Source: Marinomonas primoryensis (GTDB taxonomy: Bacteria > Pseudomonadota > Gammaproteobacteria > Pseudomonadales > Marinomonadaceae). Taken from it: a DNA stretch of 64,000 nt. Shown here piece by piece: positions 55,602-64,000 of this stretch. Location of the stretch: NCBI RefSeq assembly GCF_013372285.1, contig NZ_CP054301.1:1784001-1848000 (forward strand), read 5' to 3'. The notes under the pieces are model-generated. The model was not told where the DNA came from. It saw only the letters and a program-made list of their open reading frames with translations, and did not search any database. A program made the position numbers and the translations under genes. Within the stretch, counting starts at the first letter, position 1. Each line of letters begins with the position of its first letter.

Positions 55602-58600
55602 ATGCCAAATCATCCTGTGATGACACGTGATCGTCATCTTATTGTCCGTAAACAAGAGCAACTTGCTAAGCGCCGAAAAGACGGTTTACCCAGTGACCGT
55701 ATGGCAAATGAACTTGACGCTATTATCGAAAAGTCGAGTGCGTTGCACCAAGCGCGTACGGCTCGTATGCCTAAAATCACCTATGACGAGAGTTTGCCTG
55801 TTGCGGCCCGCGCCGATGAAATTATCAAGGCGATTCAAGAAAACCAAGTCATCATTATTGCGGGTGAAACGGGCTCCGGTAAAACGACTCAGTTGCCTAA
55901 GATGTGTTTGCAAGCAGGGCGTGGCTTAGCGGGTCTTATTGGGCACACTCAGCCCCGTCGAATTGCGGCGCGCAGTGTGGCGGAACGAATCAGTGATGAA
56001 CTGCAGGTTAAGCTTGGTGAGCAAGTTGGCTTTCAAGTCCGTTTTAGCGACGAAAGTAATGAAGAAACGCTGATCAAATTAATGACAGACGGTATTTTGC
56101 TGGCGGAAATACAGCAAGATAAACTGCTTTATAAATACGACACTATTATCATCGATGAAGCCCACGAACGAAGCTTGAACATCGATTTCTTGCTGGGGTA
56201 TTTAAAACAAGTACTAGCGGCACGTCCTGATTTAAAAGTCATTGTGACGTCTGCGACCATCGATGTAGAGCGCTTTTCAACGCATTTCGATAAGGCGCCG
56301 GTTATTGAGGTGTCTGGTCGAACCTATCCGGTAGAAGTGCGTTATCAGCCGTTATTGAGTAAGTCAGATTCGGAAGAGCTGGACGAAGACCAAAGCATGG
56401 AACATGGAGTTCTGGACGCGGTGGAATTATTGATTGCCGAAGAAAGAACGTCAGGCTATCGCGGTGCCGGTGATATTTTGGTGTTTTTACCGGGTGAACG
56501 TGAAATTCGTGAGACCGCTGAAATTTTACGCCGAGCCGAGTTGCGTGGCACCGAAGTTTTGCCTTTGTACGCTCGATTAAGTGCGAGCGAGCAGCAGCGT
56601 ATTTTCAAATCTCATTCTGGACGTCGCATTGTATTGTCGACCAACGTCGCAGAAACCTCGTTAACCGTTCCGGGTATTCGTTATGTGATTGATCCCGGTT
56701 TAGCGCGTATGAGCCGCTACAGTGTGCGATCCAAAGTTCAGCAACTGCCCATCGAAAAAATCAGCCAAGCCAGCGCCAATCAACGAGCAGGGCGATGTGG
56801 TCGTGTGGCAGACGGTATTTGTATTCGCCTTTATGACGAAGCAGACTTCAGTAATCGCCCTGAATTTACGGATCCAGAGATTTTCCGTACTAATTTGGCG
56901 TCAGTTATCTTGCAGATGGCGAATTTGAAGTTGGGGCCAGTTGAAAAATTCCCTTTCCTTGAAATGCCTGAAAAACGCATGATCAACGATGGCTATCAAG
57001 CATTGACAGAACTGGGCGCTTTGAAAAATGAACGATTGACAACCGTCGGCCGACAGCTCGCCAAATTACCGATTGACCCGAAACTGGGGCGGATCTTGAT
57101 TGCTGCCGAACAGCACAGTGTCTTAAAAGAAGTAGCGATTATTGTCAGTGCGTTATCCGTTCCCGATCCACGGGAGCGTCCTCAAGATAAAAAAGCGCAA
57201 TCTGACCAAGCGCATGCTGTAGACAAAGACGAAGACTCAGATTTTGCCGTTTTTCTGAATTTATGGGAGCGTTATGAAACCCAACGCCAAGAATTATCTC
57301 AGAATCAACTTCGTCAATATTGCCGTAAGCAATTTTTGAATTTTATGCGCATGCGAGAATGGCGAGATATCCATCGTCAAATCATGATTGCCTGTAAGCA
57401 GCTTGGTTTCAAAGAGGTTCAGCATGAAGAGCGTCATTATGAAGCCATCCATCGATCTTTATTGGCCGGCTTATTTACACAAGTCGCGAATAAGATGGAA
57501 GACAGCAAGGAAATGCTCGGTTGCCGTTCACGTAAATTGGCGATCTTTCCAGGTTCTATGCTATTTAAAAAACCACCACAATGGATAATGGCCGCCGAAT
57601 TAGTCGAGACCAGCAAGCTTTATGCGCGTGTCACGGCACGAATTGATCCTGTTTGGATCGAAGAATACGCCGCACCTTTTGTGAAACGTCAATATTTTGA
57701 TCCGCACTTTGAGCGCACTCAAGGGCGCGTCATGGCTCAAGAGCAAGTGTCTTTGTATGGATTGGTCATTGTGGCTAAACGGCGCATGGACTACGGCCAC
57801 GTAAACCCTGAAGAGTCGCGTGAAATTTTCATTCGTTCAGGATTGGTGGAAGGTGAACTTCGTACCAAACAAGCCTTTTTTCGTAAAAATAAAGCGTTGA
57901 TTGAAGGGCTCGAAACGCAAGAAGCTAAACTGCGTACACGCGATATTTTGGTGGACGATGAAGTGGTGTTTGCTTTTTATGATCAGCGTTTACCCGCGGA
58001 TGTACGTAACTTAAAAAGCCTAGAATACTTTGTTAAAAAGTCTCCCGATGCGCTGCTTATGACCCGTGATGACTTGGTTAATCAAGACGTTCATGTGGAC
58101 GACGTCGCGTTTCCAGACTCTTTTGGTTTGAATGGCGTGGCGTTACCGATTGATTATCAGTTTGATCCGGGCAAAGAAACCGACGGCGCGACGTTAAAAG
58201 TCCCTGTTGGATTATTAAGACAGTTAAGTTTAGAAGATCTAGGGTGGGCGGTGCCGGGCTTTATTAAGGAGCGCTGTGAAGCGCTATTAAGAGCGCTCCC
58301 CAAAGTATTACGTCGTCGTTTTGTGCCGATTCCTCAGTTTGTGGATCGTGTCTATCCCAACTTGTCGAAAGAAAAGGGTGACCTGCTTGAGCAACTTAGC
58401 TTGCAGATTAAGCGCGAAACCCTGATTGATATTCCTCTGAATGAATGGAATGCAGAAAAACTAGATTCTCATCTTACTCTAAATCTAGAAGTTGTTGATG
58501 AACGTGGCAAGGTGCTAGGAGTGGGTAAAAATCTTGCGCAACTCCAAACGCAATTTAGTGATCTTGTTCAAGAGAGCTTTGCCAAGTTTGGTACGAAGCA

Positions 58601-59477
58601 ACATGAGCAAGAAGGATTAACCACTTGGCCAGAGCAAGGCATTCCAGAGCGCCAAGAAATTAAGCAGGCAGGTATTAAAGTCACCGCATTTCCTGCCTTG
58701 GTCGCCCAAGGGGAAAGCGTTGCTTTAAAAATGTTTGATGACCGTAACACGGCGATAGAAACACACCGAAAAGGCGTTATTACGCTACTAAAATTGACTT
58801 TAAGTAAGGAAATGCGCTATTTACAAAAGAACCTACCGCATTTAAGAGAGTCCATGTTGATCTTTTCGCCACTGGGGCAGAAAGAAACGTTATTGGATGA
58901 TCTGTTGAATGCCGTGTTAGACAAGGTGTTTTTAGATGGACGATCTTTACCGCGCACAAAAGAAGAGTTTGAACAGTGCGTGTCGACACATAAGCTTAGT
59001 TTGGTGAGTGTTGCCAACGAGATGGCAGAACAGCTGTATCGGGTATTGTCTTCTTATCAGGGCGTGGCTAAAAAAATGAAAGGCAGTATTCCTCTGCCTT
59101 GGACAAGAGTGTACGGTGATATTAAAGTTCAGTTAGGTCAGCTGGTGTATCCTGGTTTTATTGGCAATACACCGTTATTTTGGCTTGGGCAGTTGCCGCG
59201 ATATTTTAAAGGGATTGAAGTCAGGTTAGAGCGTTTTCAAAACCATTTGAATAAAGAAAATGCCTATGTGACGGAATTAGAAAATTTGTGGCAAACCTAT
59301 GTTCGCCAGAAAAAAGCGCACGATGATAAAGTGTTATATGATCCTGAATTAGTGAAATATCGTTGGATGTTAGAAGAGTATCGTATTTCATTGTTTGCCC
59401 AGTCTGTCGGCACTTTGGAGTCAATATCTGAGAAGCGTTTGGCAAAGCAATGGCAAGAAGTGAAAAAACTGGTTTAG
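55602..59477 (+). CDS. hrpA: ATP-dependent RNA helicase HrpA
   Basis: A 1,291-aa DEAH-box helicase (E. coli HrpA is 1,300 aa). Walker A is GETGSGKTT (88-96), followed by the DEAHERS box, SAT in VTSATIDVERFS, and motif VI QRAGRCGRVADGICIRLY. HA2 and OB-fold segments follow, then the long HrpA-specific C-terminal part (DUF3418), starting near residue 700. It unwinds structured mRNA and helps release stalled ribosomes. It is divergent from cysK, single or leading to mlaA 57 bp downstream. Confidence 0.95.
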   Translation: MPNHPVMTRDRHLIVRKQEQLAKRRKDGLPSDRMANELDAIIEKSSALHQARTARMPKITYDESLPVAARADEIIKAIQENQVIIIAGETGSGKTTQLPKMCLQAGRGLAGLIGHTQPRRIAARSVAERISDELQVKLGEQVGFQVRFSDESNEETLIKLMTDGILLAEIQQDKLLYKYDTIIIDEAHERSLNIDFLLGYLKQVLAARPDLKVIVTSATIDVERFSTHFDKAPVIEVSGRTYPVEVRYQPLLSKSDSEELDEDQSMEHGVLDAVELLIAEERTSGYRGAGDILVFLPGEREIRETAEILRRAELRGTEVLPLYARLSASEQQRIFKSHSGRRIVLSTNVAETSLTVPGIRYVIDPGLARMSRYSVRSKVQQLPIEKISQASANQRAGRCGRVADGICIRLYDEADFSNRPEFTDPEIFRTNLASVILQMANLKLGPVEKFPFLEMPEKRMINDGYQALTELGALKNERLTTVGRQLAKLPIDPKLGRILIAAEQHSVLKEVAIIVSALSVPDPRERPQDKKAQSDQAHAVDKDEDSDFAVFLNLWERYETQRQELSQNQLRQYCRKQFLNFMRMREWRDIHRQIMIACKQLGFKEVQHEERHYEAIHRSLLAGLFTQVANKMEDSKEMLGCRSRKLAIFPGSMLFKKPPQWIMAAELVETSKLYARVTARIDPVWIEEYAAPFVKRQYFDPHFERTQGRVMAQEQVSLYGLVIVAKRRMDYGHVNPEESREIFIRSGLVEGELRTKQAFFRKNKALIEGLETQEAKLRTRDILVDDEVVFAFYDQRLPADVRNLKSLEYFVKKSPDALLMTRDDLVNQDVHVDDVAFPDSFGLNGVALPIDYQFDPGKETDGATLKVPVGLLRQLSLEDLGWAVPGFIKERCEALLRALPKVLRRRFVPIPQFVDRVYPNLSKEKGDLLEQLSLQIKRETLIDIPLNEWNAEKLDSHLTLNLEVVDERGKVLGVGKNLAQLQTQFSDLVQESFAKFGTKQHEQEGLTTWPEQGIPERQEIKQAGIKVTAFPALVAQGESVALKMFDDRNTAIETHRKGVITLLKLTLSKEMRYLQKNLPHLRESMLIFSPLGQKETLLDDLLNAVLDKVFLDGRSLPRTKEEFEQCVSTHKLSLVSVANEMAEQLYRVLSSYQGVAKKMKGSIPLPWTRVYGDIKVQLGQLVYPGFIGNTPLFWLGQLPRYFKGIEVRLERFQNHLNKENAYVTELENLWQTYVRQKKAHDDKVLYDPELVKYRWMLEEYRISLFAQSVGTLESISEKRLAKQWQEVKKLV

Positions 59478-59534
59478 TGTCGGAAGAGTTCGTGTCTTTT
59501 CCATTAAGGTCATTTTAAAGGTGTGTAAAATACA

Positions 59535-60350
59535 ATGCTAAATGTGATTGGTTCTTTGTTTTTGAGTTTACTGCTACTTTCGCAAGCGGCGGTGGCAGCA
59601 ACCGAAGAGGACCCATGGGAGGGTTTCAATCGCTCTATGTTTACCTTTAATGATGCCATTGATGGGGCCGTTTTAAAGCCCATTGCGAAAGGATATAAAG
59701 CGGTAACGCCTAATCCCGTGCAAAAAGGGGTAAGCAATTTTTTCTCTAACCTTGGCGAAATTGGAAACATCACTAATAATCTATTACAAGGAAAATGGGA
59801 TGAGACGGCCTCTTCCACTTTTCGTTTTTTGATTAATAGTACCGCAGGCTGGTTTGGTATTTTTGATGTCGCAAGCGAGCTGGGGCTAAAACATTATAAA
59901 GAGGATTTCGGCCAAACGTTAGGATACTGGGGAGTCTCATCTGGTCCTTATCTAGTATTGCCATTTTTTGGTCCTTCAACCGTCCGTGATGGTTCGGGCT
60001 TAGCGGTTGAATACACGTATATTGACGAAACAGAAGCTCTTAATTTGAGCCGTGATGATAAATTGGGATTGATGGCTCTGGATGTTGTCGATACTCGTGC
60101 TCGTTTGCTTAGCGCTGAATCTTTGATTGTAGGAGACCGGTACAGCTTTATCCGAGACGTGTATTTACAGAGTCGAGCGTATGATGTTTATGACGGTAAC
60201 CCCCCACGAAAAGAGCAATCACATGAAGGCTCGGTTGATGGTAGTTGGGGCGAGGATAGCAATGACGATTCCTGGGGCGATGACTCTTGGGGTGACGATG
60301 AAGCGTTTTCTAATAATGACCAGCCTGAAGAGACGAGCTGGTCTGAATAA
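59535..60350 (+). CDS. MlaA/VacJ-family outer-membrane lipid-asymmetry protein without lipobox
   Basis: A 271-aa protein. The core reads PWEGFNRSMFTFNDAID, PVQKGVSNFFSNLGEIGN, AGWFGIFDVASELGLK, and DFGQTLGYWGVSSGPYLVLPFFGPSTVRDG, i.e. MlaA, which removes misplaced phospholipids from the outer leaflet of the outer membrane. Standard MlaA is a lipoprotein, but here the signal peptide ends AVAATEED with no cysteine, so it is cut by signal peptidase I. The C-terminus is extended by acidic repeats of SWGDD type (DSWGDDSWGDDEAF). The neighbour downstream is a diguanylate cyclase 18 bp on. Confidence 0.88.
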   Translation: MLNVIGSLFLSLLLLSQAAVAATEEDPWEGFNRSMFTFNDAIDGAVLKPIAKGYKAVTPNPVQKGVSNFFSNLGEIGNITNNLLQGKWDETASSTFRFLINSTAGWFGIFDVASELGLKHYKEDFGQTLGYWGVSSGPYLVLPFFGPSTVRDGSGLAVEYTYIDETEALNLSRDDKLGLMALDVVDTRARLLSAESLIVGDRYSFIRDVYLQSRAYDVYDGNPPRKEQSHEGSVDGSWGEDSNDDSWGDDSWGDDEAFSNNDQPEETSWSE

Positions 60351-60368
60351 TTGGAGCAATGGTGATGA

Positions 60369-61394
60369 ATGAATAAGAAGCTTCCAGTATCTCATTGGTT
60401 TAACGATGACCTTTTCAGTGAAACCTTATTAAAGGTTTTTTTACTGGTGATTGGCGTTTCCTGTCTTATTCTTGTTTCTCTCAATATCCTTGCGGAACAT
60501 TATACTGTTGCATTTATTGAAACCTTTCTTCTTATTTTAACAATCAGTGTGTGGTTTCTTCCCAGGCGATGGCAATATTACCAATGGGTCGTTTTCTTTT
60601 ATGTGTCCTTCATATTTTTAGGCATTTTGGCCACGGTTGCATTTTCGCCTTTGTTCTCAGGAAGACAGGTGTGGGTGTTAATTTTTCCTATGAGTTCCTA
60701 CTTAATGTTGGGGCGTCGTATTGCGGTGTGGTTGAACGGTGGTTGCCTCGCGTTAGTGGCGATAATTTTATATTTACGCTTCTATGAACCACATGGTATT
60801 CAACTCGTTAGTGTTGTGATCAATTTAGTCTTTGCCTATCTTTTTCTCTGGGGGCTTACTCATGGCGCAGAAAAAATATATAAAAAAATGTTGGCTACCT
60901 TAACGGTAGTGGCTTCAACAGACCCTTTAACGGGCCTTGCTAACCGCCGGAATATGATCGCTAAATATGAGCAACAGTTTAAAGCGGCAAAAAAAGATGG
61001 CGATGGGCTGGCGTTTGTTTTAATCGACTTGGATCATTTTAAAAGAGTGAATGACAACTATGGTCACGACATTGGCGACGCTGTCTTGGTTGATTTTGCT
61101 GAAAGGTTGAGAGCTCATGAGGGAGACAGCGAACAACTGTTTCGTTTAGGTGGCGAAGAGTTTTGTGTGCTGATGTCAGCGTCGAAAAGCAAGGCATGGG
61201 CAGTGTCGTTTTGTCAGTATATTCACGACACGCCTTTTCGCTTTAATGGCCATGATATTTGTTATACGGCTAGTATTGGTGTTTCAAGCAGTAACGAAGA
61301 CGGTGGTGATTTTAAGCATTTATATTCGATTGCTGACCAACGTTTATATAAAGCCAAAAACAGCGGACGAAATTGCGTTGTTCTAGAAGTGTAA
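60369..61394 (+). CDS. Membrane diguanylate cyclase (GGEEF)
   Basis: A 341-aa protein. Several N-terminal membrane segments (about residues 18-180) are followed by a GGDEF domain. It keeps DPLTGLANRR, LIDLDHFKRVNDNYGHDIGD and the active site RLGGEEF, so c-di-GMP synthesis is likely. There is no RxxD inhibitory site at the usual position (5 residues before GGEEF), as far as I can see. The start is one of several overlapping ATGs; GGAG lies upstream. It may be co-transcribed with the MlaA gene. Confidence 0.9.
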   Translation: MNKKLPVSHWFNDDLFSETLLKVFLLVIGVSCLILVSLNILAEHYTVAFIETFLLILTISVWFLPRRWQYYQWVVFFYVSFIFLGILATVAFSPLFSGRQVWVLIFPMSSYLMLGRRIAVWLNGGCLALVAIILYLRFYEPHGIQLVSVVINLVFAYLFLWGLTHGAEKIYKKMLATLTVVASTDPLTGLANRRNMIAKYEQQFKAAKKDGDGLAFVLIDLDHFKRVNDNYGHDIGDAVLVDFAERLRAHEGDSEQLFRLGGEEFCVLMSASKSKAWAVSFCQYIHDTPFRFNGHDICYTASIGVSSSNEDGGDFKHLYSIADQRLYKAKNSGRNCVVLEV

Positions 61395-61433
61395 ATTTTA
61401 GTGATGTTAAGGGCAGCAAAGGATGCCCTTAAC

Positions 61434-62555
61434 TTAATTTTTAAGGGTGGTGGCCGTGGTCAGCGTGATTCTTAAAAGCTTTCCAGAGTCCGTACCAATA
61501 TAGAGTGCCCCTTTTGAATCTTGAGCAATAGAGCGCAGTCGTTCATCTAAGTTTTGAAGGTAACGTGTTTCTGTTACTTCACCGTTAGCCTCAATTTTCA
61601 CCTTATTTAAATGCCTTAATGCGAGTGCCGTCGATAGAAAGTCACCGTTCCAGTTGGAAAACAAAATACCTTGATAGCGTAATAAGCTACTGGGCGCAAT
61701 CGACGGAATAAACACTTTAGCAGGATTGTCTATACCTTCTTTTTCTGTGCCTTCGCCCACATCGATAGGTCCCCAATATTCCTTGCCGTAAGACACAATT
61801 GGCCAACCATAGTTAGCACCTGGACGAATCAGATTAATTTCATCACCGCCTCTTGGTCCATGTTCGTTTGACCATAAAGTATGGCTGTTTGTGTCATAAA
61901 ATAAACCTTGAGGATTACGATGTCCGTAACTCCAAATTTCATTTCTGATGTTGGCGTGCGTTACAAAAGGGTTGTCCGCTGGCACTTGACCATCCAAGCT
62001 TAAGCGAATAATGCTGCCAGCGTGATTGGTCAGTTCTTGCGCGTTTTCTCTGACGCCTCGATCACCGACCGAGAAAAACACATGGTCTTGATCGTCAAAG
62101 GCTATGCGTCCGCCATAGTGTTTTGTTTCCGTCGTGGCAGAGTCTGAGACGAGTAAGTCGTGCCATTCGGTAAGGGTGTTATTAACCAACTTAGCCCGTG
62201 CGAGCGTGGTGCGTGATCCTTCATTCGACGGCTTTGAATAGGTGAAATACAACCATCCTTGTTCGGTGAATACGGGCGACTTAGCCACATCCAGTAAACC
62301 GCCTTGGCCGGCGTTATCGACAGTAGGGAGTCCGGTCAGCGCTTGTTTTTCACCTGTGACTAAATTGACTCGGTAGGCATCACCTTGTTTTATAGTGATG
62401 ATGGCTTCTTGATCATTAAGCACGGCGATACCCCATGGAGTACCATTAAACTGTGTAATTTGATCGATGTTTAAGGAATCATTGCCAATGTCGACATCTG
62501 AGGCGTTTGCACCAAGCGCCACAAGACTAGCTAAAAATAGAATCCAATTTTTCAT
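61434..62555 (-). CDS. PQQ-dependent aldose-type sugar dehydrogenase (YliI-like)
   Basis: A 373-aa periplasmic protein. I choose the ATG at 62555, which opens a signal peptide (MKNWILFLASLVALGANA) and has AGAGG upstream; the frame is open to 62609. GHRNPQGLFYDTN, NEHGPRGGDEINLIRPGANYGWP and the RSIAQDSKGALYIGTDSGKLLR end define the soluble PQQ sugar dehydrogenase (beta-propeller) family. It would oxidise aldose sugars using PQQ. No PQQ-synthesis genes are near. Confidence 0.87.
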   Translation of the reverse strand: MKNWILFLASLVALGANASDVDIGNDSLNIDQITQFNGTPWGIAVLNDQEAIITIKQGDAYRVNLVTGEKQALTGLPTVDNAGQGGLLDVAKSPVFTEQGWLYFTYSKPSNEGSRTTLARAKLVNNTLTEWHDLLVSDSATTETKHYGGRIAFDDQDHVFFSVGDRGVRENAQELTNHAGSIIRLSLDGQVPADNPFVTHANIRNEIWSYGHRNPQGLFYDTNSHTLWSNEHGPRGGDEINLIRPGANYGWPIVSYGKEYWGPIDVGEGTEKEGIDNPAKVFIPSIAPSSLLRYQGILFSNWNGDFLSTALALRHLNKVKIEANGEVTETRYLQNLDERLRSIAQDSKGALYIGTDSGKLLRITLTTATTLKN

Positions 62556-62741
62556 AAAGCGACCTCTCTCGCGTGTTTCAGTGCAGTATATAGAAAATTG
62601 TCGAGACAAGAGGGGCGAAGAGGGTATTTCCTTAACAATTGCCGATTACTTACCCAGTTGTAGAAAGAGTTCAGCGAACGTTCGTTAAAGCATGAAAGTG
62701 TGGTTTTTTAGCGTAATTATGCAAAAAAAACATTGAGCCGA

Positions 62742-63254
62742 TTATCCGAAATAGCGCTCATTTTCTTCTACGTGGCGAGTAACGACGGCATTTGCGGCAA
62801 TAATGGCGTTATTGCCAATGTTGATGCCGGGTAAGATTTTGGCGCCGCCACCAATCCACACATTATTGCCAATCGTGATAGGTCGTGTGAAGCATTCACC
62901 CGAAGCACGTAATTTCGCGTCTCTTGGGTGATCGACCGTATAAAGATGCACGCCTGGGCCAATCAAGACATCATCGCCAATATGAATAGGTGCACTGTCT
63001 AGAAAGACGCAATGGAAGTTAATAAACACGTTTTTACCAAGGTGAATTTGAGAGCCGTAATCACACTGAAAACCGGGTTCGATGACAACGCTGCCAAACT
63101 CAGCAAACAAACGAGTAATATGGCGCAAATTGCCTTTACTTGGGTGCGCATTGAATTTGGCGCACGCTAGACGAGCGGTTTCTCTGCGCAGGCGAAGGTC
63201 TGTATCAATCCCATTAAAAGTATCACCACGGATCATTTTTTCAAATTCAGTCAT
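62742..63254 (-). CDS. Sugar O-acetyltransferase (maltose/galactoside acetyltransferase family), short
   Basis: A 170-aa left-handed beta-helix enzyme. The N-terminal Maa domain is EKMIRGDTFNGIDTDLRLRR, followed by hexapeptide repeats including IHLGKNVFINFHCVFLD and the catalytic His in YTVDHPRD. The usual C-terminal segment with GNPAR is missing: the frame stops after VEENERYFG, about 13-15 residues earlier than Maa/LacA. It probably still folds. It would transfer acetyl from acetyl-CoA to a sugar hydroxyl. Confidence 0.85.
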   Translation of the reverse strand: MTEFEKMIRGDTFNGIDTDLRLRRETARLACAKFNAHPSKGNLRHITRLFAEFGSVVIEPGFQCDYGSQIHLGKNVFINFHCVFLDSAPIHIGDDVLIGPGVHLYTVDHPRDAKLRASGECFTRPITIGNNVWIGGGAKILPGINIGNNAIIAANAVVTRHVEENERYFG

Positions 63255-63324
63255 TATCAGTTGCTCGTTACATGGTGGCTTTTATGTAGGATAGAAGCAT
63301 GCAAGCATAAAATAAAGGGGCATA

Positions 63325-63350
63325 AAAAACGCGACCTAGGTCGCGTTTTT
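63325..63350. terminator. Terminator downstream of transaldolase
   Basis: A perfect 26-bp palindrome of AAAAACGCGACC, T-A-G-G centre and its complement ends in five T on each strand. It lies 24 bp after the minus-strand transaldolase stop. Confidence 0.88.
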
Positions 63351-63373
63351 AACTTTTTCCGCAGTCGCCATGA

Positions 63374-64000
63374 TTACAGCATAGAGGCCAAAGTGACTTC
63401 TAACTTACGCTGATCGGCAGCAAAGTTACGAATACCTTCAGACAATTTCTCTGTCGCCATTGCGTCTTCGTTCATAGCCCAACGGAAAGTTGCTTCTGTA
63501 ACCGCAGCAGGCGCTGGTTTCACATTAGTGGTTGGAATCAACTTACGCTCAAGCTTGCCTTCGTCTTTTTTCAATTCTTCAAGCAGGTTCGGGCTAATAG
63601 TCAAACGATCACAGCCAGCAAGTTGTTCGATTTCACCGATATTACGGAAGCTTGCGCCCATCACAACGGTTTTGTAACCATGTTCTTTATAGTAGTTGTA
63701 GATCTCAGTAACAGACACCACACCTGGATCGGTTTCTGCGGTGTAATCTTGGCCAGTCGACTTTTTGTACCAATCAAGAATACGACCAACAAAAGGTGAA
63801 ATCAGGTAAACACCGGCTTCAGCGCAAGCTTTGGCTTGAGCAAAAGAGAAAAGCAAGGTCAGGTTACAGTTGATGCCTTCTTTTTCTAGTTCTTCAGCGG
63901 CCTTGATGCCTTCCCAAGTAGACGCGGCTTTGATTAGAACGCGTTCACGAGAAACACCAGCGTCTTCATACAGAGCGATCAATTTACGTGCTTTTGCTAA
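63374..64000 (-). CDS. tal: Transaldolase, 3' part (cut by window edge)
   Basis: The C-terminal about 208 residues of a transaldolase B-type enzyme. The reading frame continues past the edge: the last bases give [15 protein letters not shown], so an internal TTG near 63982 is not the real start. The Schiff-base Lys is in [13 protein letters not shown] (E. coli Lys132), followed by [12 protein letters not shown] and the [13 protein letters not shown] phosphate site. It transfers a dihydroxyacetone unit in the pentose phosphate pathway. It ends at a strong palindromic terminator. Confidence 0.95.
   Translation of the reverse strand, partial: LAKARKLIALYEDAGVSRERVLIKAASTWEGIKAAEELEKEGINCNLTLLFSFAQAKACAEAGVYLISPFVGRILDWYKKSTGQDYTAETDPGVVSVTEIYNYYKEHGYKTVVMGASFRNIGEIEQLAGCDRLTISPNLLEELKKDEGKLERKLIPTTNVKPAPAAVTEATFRWAMNEDAMATEKLSEGIRNFAADQRKLEVTLASML

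Overview
The window looks like chromosome from a marine gammaproteobacterium of the Oceanospirillales, most like Marinomonas. That guess rests on the gene neighbourhoods (dnaX-ybaB-recR-rnd-ycgL-ycgN, hrpA, a Fur-type imelysin operon, TRAP and taurine-type transport) and on moderate-to-low GC. It is inference, since no search could be run. Almost all of the sequence is ordinary, densely packed coding DNA. The exception is one accessory stretch of about 10 kb.

Layout: (1) 1-11.4 kb holds a tRNA-Asp, a FadL-type outer-membrane porin, a membrane-bound c-di-GMP phosphodiesterase with a dead GGDEF domain, and a four-gene minus-strand iron operon (imelysin, di-haem oxidoreductase, second imelysin, Tat-exported DUF1513) behind a Fur-like box. 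Next come an unknown membrane-anchored protein directly behind a near-consensus LexA box, and a YhiN/HI0933-type flavoprotein. (2) 11.4-21.8 kb is an accessory, partly decayed region: an IS3 orfB fossil, a PoxB-like TPP enzyme, a broken universal stress protein and a broken BCCT osmolyte transporter, an orphan hflKC-like pair, nhaA, and an intact IS3-family element. That element sits exactly between the Shine-Dalgarno sequence and the start codon of a small gene. (3) 22-31.3 kb carries acnA, then a LysR regulator divergent from benzoylformate decarboxylase, an aldehyde dehydrogenase, a ketopantoate-reductase-like enzyme and a TRAP solute receptor. This looks like a catabolic operon for an aromatic 2-oxo acid. 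A 5' fossil of the same IS type lies at 31.4 kb.

(4) 31.7-42.3 kb holds housekeeping and small genes: OmpA-like, glyoxalase I, YejK, a HAD phosphatase, DUF2947, TapT (DTW), DUF1499, TetR, RadD, a 2OG-Fe(II) oxygenase and TrhO. (5) 42.4-50.3 kb is a long plus-strand run: dnaX (with an A9 tract and immediate out-of-frame stops, suggesting a programmed gamma product), ybaB, recR, rnd, ycgL, ycgN, a VWA-domain membrane protein and a class II glutamine amidotransferase. It ends at three tandem 54-bp hairpin repeats. (6) 50.5-53.4 kb is a minus-strand ABC importer operon of the taurine/sulfonate/nitrate class with a DsrE-like small protein. (7) 53.7-64 kb holds two small proteins, cysK, hrpA, an MlaA homologue without a lipobox, a GGEEF diguanylate cyclase, a PQQ-type sugar dehydrogenase, a short sugar O-acetyltransferase, and transaldolase cut by the window edge.

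I did not find a convincing wholly new multi-gene system. The best leads are the LexA-controlled unknown gene at 9.3-9.9 kb, the dnaX slippage site, the compensated hairpin repeats at 50.3 kb, and the IS insertion that uncouples a gene from its ribosome-binding site.
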